From Trichaptum fuscoviolaceum (lineage: Eukaryota > Basidiomycota > Agaricomycetes > Hymenochaetales > Trichaptaceae), in the NCBI GenBank assembly GCA_910574455.1, contig CAJSYZ010000001.1:4199424-4263423 (forward strand): a stretch of DNA of 64,000 nt. The letters run 5' to 3'. The position numbers and the translations under genes are program-made. This document shows, piece after piece, positions 23,104 to 34,555 of the stretch (positions are counted from its first letter, which is position 1; the number at the start of each line of letters is the position of its first letter). The notes under the pieces are model-generated. The model worked only from the letters and a program-made list of their open reading frames with translations, was not told the origin of the DNA and did no database searches.

Positions 23104-25889
23104 TATGATTCATGTCAAGGTAACACATGTCTCCTCCTTAACTTGCCTTTTCCCTTCCACACTTAATCGTCTATTACAGTCCGGAACCGAATTATCATCC
23201 AGTACTCGAATTAAAGCTGCAATTGGCTCAGAAGCCATCGTCCTCGCTTCTCCTATCCTCAAAGCCCGCGTTTACATCATATGTCGCTCTCCGTCTCTCA
23301 TAACCGAGAGATGCAATTGCCTACCGAACATCTTCCTCTCAAGCCTCATTCCAATCTCGACCGAGGACCAAGAAGAAGTATTGCTACACATTCGTAACCA
23401 ATCTGACTTCCGTCACTTGTATGGCCCAGCTTCTTGGGTGCGATTACGAAGAGGTTTATACGCTGACGACCTGGCTCTTGTAACACATGTGGATCAATCT
23501 GACAAACTACGCTTACTCATCGTACCAAGAATCAATAACCTGACTTCCACTGGCATACGTCGCAAACGTACTTTCTCTGACAGGCCCCAATCTGCTCTCA
23601 TGACCAACGACGATCTCAAACGTTTATACAACACTCAAAAACGTCTTCACCCTCGCCAGCAATACACCAAAATTGGTCGCCTATCATTCCATCACTCTGG
23701 TCTCCTCGCTCTCACAGTGATGGGCATTCACGCCGTCACATCCGCCTCTCCATCAGCGACCGAAATCACACTATTCACGGAAGCGGGATTGGATACTCGT
23801 CTACTAAGCTATAGGTATCTTCTGCAACCTTCCGATTCCATCGTAGTTACAGAAGGCCATTTCCAAAGCGCAAAAGGGCACGTGCTGTCGGTCTCCGATG
23901 ACTATGCTGAAATCGCTCTAAGTCCTGATGCAGATCAATCGTCACCCATCTGTACTTCAATTCATTTATCACATCTGTCAAGGACTATCGTCATTGGGGA
24001 CTACGCACGCATCTCCCTTGGCTCTTTCGCCGGTCATGAAGGTGTGGTCATTGCAACAAGTGTAGACTTTGTCACGATCTCAAATGAGGAAACCGAGGTA
24101 TGTTATGTTTCGTACACTCTCTGCATCGTCTCCAATCCAATTCTTACAATAATATTAGATTCAAGTTCGAAACAACCTAGTTCTTCTTCTACATTCTCAT
24201 AACCAAACCCGCTTACGCTCTCGCACCTCACCATCAAGCACAAAACTAGCTTCACAGCTAAACCGCATGGTCTACCTACCGCATCCTCATAAAATGATAG
24301 GCAAAGTCCTCGCCGTTAACAGCGACAATCAACTATTAGTTGTCACTCAATCCCAACCCAAGCCTCTCACTTGCAATCCATCACAGGTCGTATCCGTGTA
24401 AGATTTCAAATCTTTCTTCATCTTCATCCCAAATCTTAATCATTTCACAGTGAAACGTTCGTGTGTCTAGATGGACGTTGTTTCCACAATCAGCGAGAGG
24501 TTCAATTGGCAATGTCAGCGCATATCTTGCACGATATCGACTTTAGAAACATCCATCTGTCACGCACTTCTGCTCCGGCCGCCGCTCAAACATCAAAGTC
24601 CTTATCAGTCCCTTTACCTATCCCGACTCATGGCTACCTAAATCGCTCGGACAGAGTTTATATTCTACACCATTTGTTTAAAAAATTCGCATACGTCAAA
24701 TACATCGACGGCAACGGTCTCGTCGTTGTCATGTTGGAGCACGAATCCACAACTAGACCATTTCATCCAAAGGACGTCGTATCTCTGTACGTAGCAACTT
24801 TCTTGTCTTCTTTCATCCTTCCTCAAACTTGTCTTCAGTCGAACTTTCCGAACTTATGACGGCGGATTTCCATTCCCGCCCGATTTCATCAAATTCCTAT
24901 GCCAAGCGAATACGCCTTTCTTTCAAAACGTAGATCTGCAACCTATACAAGACAAAGACTGCGACCTAGTTCCAATTCCATCAGAAACGGAGGTCCTTGC
25001 TTTCGCTAAGTTCAATATACCCTTGACCATACTGGAAGATAACATGAAGTTATACCACATTTTTTTCCGCTTCACTGACGATTGCTCGGACCCGAGAGCC
25101 GTTGCGGGGAGGCTGTGTTGGACTACTACCAGCAGTCAAATTCGCATTCAACGTCACGACTCTCTAAGCGACGCCGAACCTCAATTGCTGCTCAGCTATA
25201 GGACTGCGGATTCACGGCCGCGTTCGTCATTCGTCTCTTTCCGCTACTTGCAAAACGCGGTTCCCACCGTCAGAGACTTCGCTCTAGTTACAAAAGGTGC
25301 ACACGAAGGCATAGTTATGAAGGTCGCAAGCTTCATTCGCGACCCCAAGCATGTTCGTCGAGTAATCGGTGCCAATCTCTACGACATCGGACTCGACAAG
25401 TCATCAGCCCTACCTTTCCGAATAGACTACGTCACCCGCTTACTCCGTATCGACGATGGTCCTCCTTGATATTCATAGCCTACTTAACTGTATCTAATAA
25501 CTAATCGTGATCTATATGTCCCTCCTCAAATACATATGGATGAAAAGAAGTAAAAAGGAGCACGCCCTGCGCCCTTCTTCACGAGCTGACGAGCGTGGGA
25601 ATCTTAAATCCTACTTCAGCACTGACTTTCTCACACTTGTCTCCGCGGCCTACTACTAGTACTACGACCCAACTTCAACGTCATCCACTGCTACCAGCAT
25701 ACTGCATGCATGAGATACAGCCTTGCTGCGCATATCTGCAAAACAGTTTGTGCATTTTGCTCAGCCATTACTGATATTCTCATGCATGAGAAGACAGTGA
25801 ATGGCTGAGCCAAAATACATCCTTAACAAGGCATATACTATATATTTAATGTACAGATCTAATAATCTTATGCATATTACTTTAATGTC

Positions 25890-27012
25890 TTTGCATACCC
25901 ACCGCTTTTTTAAGCTATTTATAGTGTTCAGGCACTACTGATTGACAGGTTGCTGTAATAAATTAGAAAATCATAATTTCCATCCATTTTGGGATTTGAG
26001 GCATGCCAGGGTCCAGGACCCTGAGGTCCAGATCACTTGGTGCCTGTTGCCGCTTTGGGGTGTGGGAATAAATTCAAATTAGCCTTTGCAGGCCCTACAG
26101 GCCTTTAAAAATAGCGCAAAAATAGCCAAAAAATCAGAAAAATATTCCTGGGCACTGCCGCTTTGCCCTAGCGTGGGAACTACGCTTCTGGGTGACCATA
26201 TTAGGGTACCAGGGTGCTCTGGGCCTCCCTGGGCCCTTCCTAAAGCGGTAAAAATCATCATAAAATAGATAATTATATTCATTTGCACCTGCATATATGC
26301 AGGCTTCCCCTGGGCTTACCAGCAGCAAATAAAATACACTAAAATCGGATTATATTAGGAGAAGTATATCTAAGATGATTTGGATGGCTAAATATAGCAA
26401 TACTAGCTGGAAACATGTATATAACAGTAAAATATGTTCTATTATTAATGCTAATCAAATGGGGCTCATTAAACCACATTGGGATACCTCCGGGATGCAA
26501 ATTTTGATGCTATTCTAATGGGACGTACTAGAAGAGCTGAAACGGGCTTTGACTGCGCCAAAATATGCATTTTACGTATTGTTACAAATTATTCTTTTAT
26601 TTAAATGTTATTTTTGTTACAGCACTTCTACTGCACGTAAAGGCATTGTACAGATAGTCGAAATGGTACAGCACGACGAGCAGAACAATAATATGAGCTT
26701 AGAATAGCTACGCGGGGGCTATATATAGCTCTAGCACACTAACTATTTTCGGAGTGCATGCAATTATTGGTAGTTGTTCATATGCATGTATGTACACTTT
26801 ATTTATGATCTGATGGCTTTAAATAGCTCTCTATATATACCTCTCATGCTGTACGAGGTTTTGCGGCAATCGGAGCTCATTTCAAATTGATATAAGGCAT
26901 ACAATTTTCGTAAAGAATGGTTAATTGTAATTTACTGGGAGGGTTATGGGTCAGGCACATAGTGCCAAACATTCACTATAAGTATCCTAAAACATAATCT
27001 AAGTGCATGTTT
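25890..27012 (+). repeat. Left arm of near-perfect palindrome
   Basis: About 1.12 kb, matched in inverted orientation by 27133-28254 with only a few single-base differences or indels that I could find. AT-rich, with no gene. Confidence 0.9.
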
Positions 27013-27132
27013 AAGATGTCATTGAAATGTGAAAGTCATATCCAACATTGTAGGATGACATGCTATGTGGGATATCAGAATGTACATGTTATGGCAGAAA
27101 CACATATAACTTACAGATTCACTCTGTACCTC

Positions 27133-28254
27133 AAACATGCACTTGGATTATGTTTAGGATACTTATAGTGAATGTTTGGCACTATGTGCCTGACCCATAA
27201 CCCTCCCAGTAAATTACAATTAACCATTCTTTACGAAAATTGTATGCCTTATATCAATTTGAAATGAGCTCCGATTGCCGCAAAACCTCGTACAGCATGA
27301 GAGGTATATATAGAGAGCTATTTAAAGCCATCAGATCATAAATAAAGTGTACATACATGCATATGAACAACTACCAATAATTGCATGCACTCCGAAAATA
27401 GTTAGTGTGCTAGAGCTATATATAGCCCCCGCGTAGCTATTCTAAGCTCATATTATTGTTCTGCTCGTCGTGCTGTACCATTTCGACTATCTGTACATGC
27501 CTTTACGTGCAGTAGAAGTGCTGTAACAAAAATAACATTTTAAATAAAAGAATAATTTGTAACAATACGTAAAATGCATATTTTGGCGCAGTCAAAGCCC
27601 GTTTCAGCTCTTCTAGTACGTCCCATTAGAATAGCATCAAAATTTGCATCCCGGAGGTATCCCAATGTGGTTTAATGAGCCCCATTTGATTAGCATTAAT
27701 AATAGAACATATTTTACTGTTATATACATGTTTCCAGCTAGTATTGCTATATTTAGCCATCCAAATCATCTTAGATATACTTCTCCTAATATAATCCGAT
27801 TTTAGTGTATTTTATTTGCTGCTGGTAAGCCCAGGGGAAGCCTGCATATATGCAGGTGCAAATGAATATAATTATCTATTTTATGATGATTTTTACCGCT
27901 TTAGGAAGGGCCCAGGGAGGCCCAGAGCACCCTGGTACCCTAATATGGTCACCCAGAAGCGTAGTTCCCACGCTAGGGCAAAGCGGCAGTGCCCAGGAAT
28001 ATTTTTCTGATTTTTTGGCTATTTTTGCGCTATTTTTAAAGGCCTGTAGGGCCTGCAAAGGCTAATTTGAATTTATTCCCACACCCCAAAGCGGCAACAG
28101 GCACCAAGTGATCTGGACCTCAGGGTCCTGGACCCTGGCATGCCTCAAATCCCAAAATGGATGGAAATTATGATTTTCTAATTTATTACAGCAACCTGTC
28201 AATCAGTAGTGCCTGAACACTATAAATAGCTTAAAAAAGCGGTGGGTATGCAAA
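27133..28254 (-). repeat. Right arm of near-perfect palindrome
   Basis: Reverse complement of the left arm. The 120-bp spacer 27013-27132 is unique. The transcript could form a hairpin with a stem longer than 1 kb. Confidence 0.9.
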
Positions 28255-28472
28255 TTAAATATATGTCTATTTATCCAGCATATACATATATCTCCCAAAT
28301 ACTATATATCAGCTATATCTACTCTCTGATGTATATTGACTGCAGCAATGGCTGACCATAATGCACAAACTCACATGTAGTTAGGCACAGCAAGGCTGAA
28401 TCTTATACATGGAGACCCATCAGCAAATGCTGTATATCATGCATCCCATTTGCTGGTAGGACTGCGTCATCC

Positions 28473-29052
28473 CACCCTGTCTTCCTCTTCTGAGAACTAT
28501 TCCTTATTTGCTCAACCTCAGTTTACAACAACGAAACTCCCGATTGGCTTCTCTTCCTTCTAGTAGCCTCCGAAAATTCTCCTTTGCCTTCCAATCCTTT
28601 TCTATTTTTGACTGCAAGCGCTCCCGTGCATTGCTTCAGGGCTATATAAGCCACAAGTGTAGGTTTCGAAATACGACCCGACAACCTCCCCTCAGCACTA
28701 TATGCACCACGTTTATCTTCATAATATACTATACTTCGCTGGCTAACAATCCCGTCGCCCGATGCCATTAACGTACAGGATACCTTACGACAACCTGTTT
28801 TCCTTCAATAGCTACGTCTTTCATACAACAATATCCCTGACCTAGAAGTAGACGTTTAATAACTCGTTCCATCAGTTTTCTGGAACACAGATTTTAAGAA
28901 GCGCTTCTACAAGTCACAAATGCCTTCTTATCAACAGGAAGAACTTACGCGAATCTCTGAGTCCTAGGTATTTAATTTCGTATAATCTACCAATTCCCCC
29001 CAATTCACCGACGACTTCACCTTGACTTACAGCGCAAATCTACTCCCTACCT
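28473..29052. other. Non-coding; TATA-like box near 28643
   Basis: No supportable gene. CTATATAAG at about 28642-28650 is a good TATA-like sequence and could serve the Clr2-like gene at 29053 if that has a 5' exon here. Confidence 0.35.
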
Positions 29053-29662
29053 ATGTCAGACAGGCCGTACCCTTACGTGTCCGTTCTTGATGTGAAAGTC
29101 ACTTTGCATGCCTCAGACGGTCATTCGCGAAAACCGCCAAAGGACTTTCTTCAGTCGCACCCTCCTGACAGCGTAACGGACGCTACCTACTCCATGGCCG
29201 CAGACGTGGGGACCAGAAAGAAATGGTTGACAAAAATCGGCACCCTTCTCATTCGAGACGGTCCTTTGTTCGTTCCAAGTATGTTGTCTCTCCCCAATTC
29301 CTTACAGTCATACTGATCAAACCCATCAAGCGCATTCACGCCCGTACATCCTCACCGATTTCCCTGAGCATTACAAGCTCTATACAAGGTATACCCGCCG
29401 CGGTGGAAAGCTCTACCACAAGCAAACTGTTCTTCTTGGTGAGAACCTTTTTATCTTCTCCTTCATCGCTTGCTTATGTACAGCAGGCTCCATGACACTG
29501 CGCTGCAGCAAGTTCAGGTCCCCTCAGGAGTTTGCCTTGCACGCGAAATGGCTCGCAAACGGTCAACCCAGGAACAGCCAAGGCCGTGCCGCTTGCAGGT
29601 GCTGCCACTGCTCAGGGCGTCAGCAAATGCTGATAGGCAACCAGCTGTCGCTACTTCTCTAA
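29053..29662 (+). CDS. Clr2-like transcription-silencing domain protein (170 aa)
   Basis: Three exons, 29053-29278, 29331-29438 and 29484-29662, with GT-AG introns and exact frame closure (171 codons). The pattern RKKWLTKIG, ILTDFPEHYKLY, FRSPQEFALHAKWL and CRCCHC matches the N-terminal silencing region of cryptic loci regulator 2, as I know it from Agaricomycete expansions (S/P-x-E-F..H..WL, then a CxC..C cluster). Clr2 in fission yeast is a subunit of the SHREC histone deacetylase/remodeller complex that silences heterochromatin. Here only this domain is present, as in many short Agaricomycete paralogues. Function is inferred from the family only; the first intron uses an AAG acceptor. Confidence 0.6.
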
Positions 29663-30243
29663 ATACCACAGGTTATTCGGTAGTGTACCAAAGAGAATTC
29701 GTATTGCGCTTTACAATTGTTCGGGTCTCTAAATCGTTAACTGACTGATTATCTTTTCGTCAAATTCGTTTGCCCTGCTAACTCGTTTGGCATGATTATG
29801 TAATTTCACATGTCACTTCCTGTCGCAGCCTGAGAATTCAATACCAGTGCTATTAGTACTAATGCTAACCGGCTACCCAACTTGAACTTGAACTTGAAAG
29901 TCTTAGTCAGTCTCTGACCGGTGGCGTGGGCTTCAACCACGGAGCTAGTTAAAAGGATACCACACACCACCCGTCAACCCCTTTCACCATGCGTCGTCTC
30001 CTCTCGCAACGATAGGTATCACACATTTTGCACAATAAACGACCGCTCAACATGCGCTTCAGTTCCCGTTTCCAGTCCTTTATGTTTCCGACGCATTTCT
30101 GTTACGTAGCAAATGAAAACAAAATTCTTAAATCTCAGACATCCGACATTCGAATTTTCTCCGGCGGACATGTCTCGGTCGAATTGTTATATATATTATG
30201 TACGTGTCTGCGTCTTCTTCGATCTTCATTAAGGTATCTCGCA
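29663..30243. other. Non-coding spacer with GAACTT repeats
   Basis: No gene seen. AACTTGAACTTGAACTTGAA near 29880 is the inverted form of the TTCAAGTTCAAGTT motif found at 49320 and 50990. Confidence 0.4.
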
Positions 30244-30759
30244 ATGGCTCAACCGACCATAACGACACGAATGATCTACAGCACTAGTCCAGTGAGTCCT
30301 TTGTATATGGATCGAAACATCATCTAACAGAATCCATCTCCCACTGAAGTTACGCCACTCACTCCCTACGTCTGTAAAAGCAGTTCTCCTCCGACATGAC
30401 GACATCGAGCCTACTTTCATAGACGTTCCTACCCGTCTAATCTCAGTCGATTCACACGATTTCTACACGGATTTCTCAATAACACACATTTTCTCACTGG
30501 AGTCGGCGGCGGCGCATCCGTTTTCATTCACCGACCCGCTCGGAATCGTCACCAACTACACCCTCTTCTCACTTCAACCCACCGAGAACTTGCCTCTCAA
30601 CTCCACCGCACGAAAGTTCTGCAACTCATCGACTTGGAAAGGTGATTTACTCATCCTCAAACACGATCCCGATCACCTCGGCATCGTTATCGACATAAGC
30701 AATACGAAAGAAATGTTCTCAGTAGCCCTTGCACTCTCTCATATGAATTACGCGATGTA
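30244..30759 (+). pseudogene. Conserved Agaricomycete protein of unknown function, probably frameshifted
   Basis: A first exon starts at 30244 (MAQPTITTRM), with a likely intron ending before 30339. The next stretch reads PTEVTPLTPYV in one frame and then KAVLLRHDDIEPTFIDVP to the stop in another, so one base seems lost or gained near 30375. The second part (to HMNYAM) includes TWKGDLLILKHDP and DISN. I recognise the layout (TPLTP, then a RHD..PTF..VP block, then WxGDhhVhK) as a recurrent Agaricomycete family linked to transposon-rich regions, but know no function. Confidence 0.4.
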
Positions 30760-31034
30760 GATACCTAGTATATTATGACTACCTCCTAATCTACCTTGAC
30801 TTCAAATGTCCCTTCCGTAAAATACCCATTGAGCCTACTCTAATTTTTACCATCATCGCCCACTATCACTGAATCATATGAGGCACAACACTTTTGCCAA
30901 AGATTTCGTGGAAACCTGGCGGAAAAGGTTTTCGGATGTGTCTTTAAGGTACGGTATAAATTCTTAAAATACATCGAACCTCAATATTCTCCCTATTCCA
31001 AGCCCTCCCCTTCATTTCGTTCCCTCTCATTCAA

Positions 31035-32036
31035 ATGATACTAAACCATCCTCGCTTGCCAAACAATGCTCTCAAAGTGCTCGGTATTGACGATCTCTCC
31101 TCACAAATCTACGACCATGGATCAACGGCAGAGATGGTTGAAGCATCACGAACATGTACAGCTATGTACGAAGGCTTGCAAGACCGCATCCGGCGTCGAC
31201 TTATTCAGTATCTTCGCACATTCGTTCCTTCCGGTGAATTGATAAACCACATGCTCATGTCTTCCACCTCAATCTTCGACCAATCCTCCTTCGCATTCCT
31301 TCATTGCCCTCCAGATGTTATAAACAAGCTCGACACTTTATACCTTGTTTGCACACCTGAAGACGAACAAGTCACAATCGACTTCTTGCTGGGCAGCGGA
31401 TTCAGTCCCGTCTCCGTCAAAAACTTTCAAAGCAACAAAAGAATCTCACACCTCACACTCAACACAGAGGTCCGCTCTCCACACCTCTTAAAGCGTCAAA
31501 AGGTCTACATCGCGTTGGTAACAACCACAAACCCGTCAATTCCCGCGGCGGCAATAGGCACTCTGACAACTGCGTTCATGAATATCATTGGACCACGATC
31601 CTTTTGGTCCGCGTATGAAACAGGTCCACGAGGTCGCGACAGCTTCCAGAACCCATGTTACTGCATTCGACCTTGTCCCGCCGACTTCACAACCACTATC
31701 GAACACGCACACAGGATAGCAAAGGCCTGCTCGGTTCAAAACCATCTTCTCCTTTGGCGCCTTCTCGTAGAACGGCCCCACAAAGGTCAATGCTTTACTC
31801 ATCACGAGTGTCCGCAAACTATGCGATCGTCTGCCGATGAACACTGCGCATTCATGTACTTTGGCTCCGACTTTCGAACATGTACCAATAAACAAATCAG
31901 GCTCGAGCGCTCTCGATCCACATCCCCAGTCATATGGAGATTAGGGGGAACCTGTTACAGAGACACGAGCAGCATGTCCCCATTCCTATGCATTGCATCA
32001 GACCGCTTGAATCAGCCCCTATACGAGCAAGCCTAG
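31035..32036 (+). CDS. Lineage-specific protein of unknown function, family member A (333 aa)
   Basis: Single-exon ORF. The N-terminal ~70 residues look like an F-box-type helical segment (AEMVEASRTCTAMYEGL). A central alpha/beta part has LYLVCTPEDE, VDFLLGSGF-like spacing and TAFMNIIGPRSFWSAY. The C-terminus has CPQTMR, an Asp, and WRLGGTCY. The same order occurs in the genes at 41561 and 42350. In better-conserved members of this family the LYLVCTP strand reads DLDIYTP, reminiscent of a nucleotidyltransferase-like fold; here the acidic residues are missing. Activity unknown. Confidence 0.6.
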   Translation: MILNHPRLPNNALKVLGIDDLSSQIYDHGSTAEMVEASRTCTAMYEGLQDRIRRRLIQYLRTFVPSGELINHMLMSSTSIFDQSSFAFLHCPPDVINKLDTLYLVCTPEDEQVTIDFLLGSGFSPVSVKNFQSNKRISHLTLNTEVRSPHLLKRQKVYIALVTTTNPSIPAAAIGTLTTAFMNIIGPRSFWSAYETGPRGRDSFQNPCYCIRPCPADFTTTIEHAHRIAKACSVQNHLLLWRLLVERPHKGQCFTHHECPQTMRSSADEHCAFMYFGSDFRTCTNKQIRLERSRSTSPVIWRLGGTCYRDTSSMSPFLCIASDRLNQPLYEQA

Positions 32037-32577
32037 CTTACATGTACAATTAAATATTCTGATGAGCATGCGCCCGTTTACTCCTTTTGCAATACACGAC
32101 CCGGACCATTTCAAATTCATCTGAAACGGGGTTTGAAAACCGCCCAACTTTGAATCACCGTGCTTCCAGCGTACCTGTCTTCTGTATCATACTGAAAAAC
32201 TCACATGCAGAATTACATATACTGTTTAGCTTACACACCGTCGTCTCTGCAATACATGACCGACAGCATTTCAAATACATGTAAAACGGAACGTGAAATC
32301 CACTGTACACTCCATGCAAATTGCCACTTCATTATTGAACCGAAACACATACACGAATGCCCTCTCGTCCTGAAACCACCTCTATCCACAATGTCAAGGC
32401 AAACCACGTCTAACCACAACACGTGCCTTCATACCCGTAAACGTATAAAGGACTGCTCAAAGGCCCCTTTCCCCCCACCTCCCTCCCTAAAGAAAGACTG
32501 GCTTGAGCGGCCTGTTCCCCCAATTCGGGCTGCTCAGACCTCGTCTTCACGTCATAAAACCTATCCCTACATTTACT
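32037..32577. other. Non-coding spacer
   Basis: No supportable gene. A short imperfect direct repeat is visible: AATACACGACCCG..CATTTCAAATTCAT near 32090 and AATACATGACCG..CATTTCAAATACAT near 32252. Confidence 0.4.
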
Positions 32578-34130
32578 ATGGACGCTCGAATTCGTCTGTC
32601 TCATTTCATGGACATAACGAGTCAATCAAGCTCTCGTCATTTCAAAACGAATCTATTGCGTCGACCGCACTGGTCACGGATCATACACGGTCGAGCATGG
32701 TCACCATCCAACAAATTACCGCCTAGTACAGAGCACGTCGCCCCTTCTTCTCACTCACATACGGAGGGGGACGATCCAAAACCGTCTAAGGCAAGATAGA
32801 TATCTACACGAACGAAACGAAATATGACTTTTTGACCCAGAGTAACAAACCAACGACGGAGAACGCACGGGTTCGGAAACGCAATCAGAAAAAAGCTTAC
32901 AAAAAGAGGAAAAAGCTAGCTGAAAAACTCGCATTCCAGTACCAGCTCCTTACTGACAGTCACCAAAATCCCAACGTCGTTTTTGTCGACTACAAACAAG
33001 TTCGACCCTCAAAACTCGGTTACCTTGGTCCACGTGCGAAATCGAGCGGCGTTTATTCGATACAGCAAGCGTTGGCCATGGGCCTCTCTAAGTTTGAATG
33101 GAACGGAAGGTATGTATCTGCAACTCAGTGTTCAGATATTGTCTAATTTCCCTCAGGCACACAATCCTTTTCGTCGATCGAGCAACTCAGAAAATCGTTG
33201 CCATTCTAGCAGGTCACAATGCGGACCCGTCTCACATCTCTAACTTTCAGGAAGCTGAATCAATCTTTCGACACGCTCGTACATCCACAACATTTACACA
33301 AAAACAGACGCACCACCGTAGGGGTTCATACGAGACTCTCAGCTATGGTTACTCTTATGGTGGCGGCCAGACGGTATGCCCGTGTCTCACACCCTTTTTC
33401 GTCGTGCCTCATTATCTTTGTATTTAGTCACCCCAATTCCTCCTATCTGGCGGGCTCTCCAAAGTCAAAACTGCAGCCAGCATCTACCATGAAAATGCGG
33501 TGCAAAATGTAATCCATTACCACAACAGTAAGCTAGACCTCCTCTACATCCTCCAAACTCGTTCCATCATCACATCACATAGAATGTCTCAGGACCTTCG
33601 CTCCTCGCCTAGCATTTCGTTACCATAACCTTCTCCATCACTTACACCGAAGGGAGGCAATTCGGAACCTTAAACGAAAGTCATCGGATTTCTCACTCTG
33701 CCCGGACAAAGACGCCTTCGCTGCCACGACGTTCAATATAGGTCGCAGAGTTACGACCGCATTGCACTACGACTGCCAAAACTTTGGCCCTGGTTTGTGC
33801 ATCATCTCATCGTTCGGGCACTACGACTATAAAAAAGGAGGTCATCTTATACTGTGTGAACTCGGCCTCATAGTCGAATTTCCCCCCTACTCGACCATCC
33901 TCATCCCTTCCGCCATAGTGAAACACGGTAATACACCCATCGCTTCACACGAAGAGAGAATGAGTCTCACTCAGTACACGGCCGGAGGTCTCATTAGGTG
34001 GGCGGCGTGTGCTTTTAAGAGTGCAAAGACAACCAGTGAAATTCCCACCGCGAGCGAGAATCCCCTAGACATGTTAATGTCTATTCAAGAGTTTCACGAA
34101 AATCATTGTATATTAATGACCGATGAATAG
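32578..34130 (+). CDS. TET/JBP-like 2OG-Fe(II) dioxygenase
   Basis: Exons ending at 33109, then 33157-33373, 33428-33527 and 33583-34130; GT-AG sites and phases agree through the stop. The 5' exon is uncertain (ATG at 32578 is a guess). The N-terminus is basic (RVRKRNQKKAYKKRKK). Then come FVDRATQKIVAILAG and HHRRGSYETLSYGYSYGGGQ. The double-stranded beta-helix has His-Tyr-Asp (codons at 33764-33772), KGGHLILCELGLIVEFPP, the distal His at 33924 (KHGNTPI) and Arg at 33957 in the position expected to bind 2-oxoglutarate. These are the catalytic residues of the fungal TET/JBP family, predicted to oxidise 5-methylcytosine in DNA and known to be expanded with KDZ transposons in Agaricomycetes. All key residues are present, so it may be active. 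Confidence 0.8.
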
Positions 34131-34555
34131 TTACTGCACACTCATCTTCATTCAGCTCACAGCCAATATCACGTCACCCTATTCTCACTTCTATAACAAA
34201 TCTAATCTCGATGTACATGCGCAGAAGACACTACGCACCAAGTACAATTCCTATATATCCATAGCGTTCTCTTCCCGCGAACCTCCAGAACCATTTCCAA
34301 CATCGCGATGAAACAACTCTGACTCATCATTAAGATACAGATCTTTCATAGATCCACTCCAATCGCAGGGGCGACTGTCATTAAATCCTGCCGGCCTTGC
34401 CATACGAACCGTCGCCGGCTCTTCAAAACCCTCAGCAAATGTGCAGTAAATCCTCATATAATACACATACCTTTAGCAACGAAGCAATACTTCCTCTTCA
34501 TAGGTTTCGTAGGCTCTGCTTTATCCTTTTCATCCCGCATTCCCTTTCTAAGTTT
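34131..34555. other. Non-coding spacer between convergent genes
   Basis: Nothing supportable; presumably the two 3' UTRs. Confidence 0.4.

Larger units (their letters stand above)
15982..25469 (+). pseudogene. Spt5-like protein with repeated KOW motifs, interrupted by an LTR retrotransposon
   Basis: Exons I derive: 15982-16081, 16143-16394 plus 23109-23119 (split by the insertion), 23180-24097, 24159-24397, 24451-24786, 24839-25469. All junctions are GT-AG, and the frame closes to 829 codons once the 16395-23103 element and one TATGA are removed. The N-terminus is acidic (SSDDDAE, LDDDIHLEAME). An NGN-like strand (RVYIICRSPS) is followed by several KOW-type motifs: YADDLALVTHVD, AKGHVLSVSDD, FAGHEGVVIATS, KMIGKVLAVN and AHEGIVMKV. 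This is the Spt5 architecture (transcription elongation factor binding RNA polymerase II). Such diverged Spt5-like proteins occur in Agaricomycete genomes near transposons; a role in transposon transcription is only inference. Split and presumably null here. Confidence 0.8.
25679..28472. mobile_element. Non-autonomous hAT-like foldback element with 8-bp target duplication
   Basis: The 8-bp direct repeat CGTCATCC lies at 25679-25686 and 28465-28472. The element between (25687-28464, 2778 bp) has terminal inverted repeats sharing CTACCAGCA and, a little inside, ATGCATGA.ATACAGC. An 8-bp duplication is the hallmark of hAT transposons. The outer ~200 bp of the arms are diverged, while the inner arms are almost identical. 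No transposase is encoded; the open frames inside are mirror images of each other and look spurious. The exact end is ambiguous by one base. Confidence 0.75.

Noticed and set aside
26079..28065. Paired 60-71-codon frames in the palindrome
   Set aside because: Each exists twice as mirror images of the inverted arms; no transposase motif.
25679..28472. Palindrome as an assembly artefact (inverted read chimera)
   Set aside because: The 120-bp unique spacer, small arm differences, diverged outer arms and a perfect 8-bp TSD argue for a real element, though long reads would settle it.
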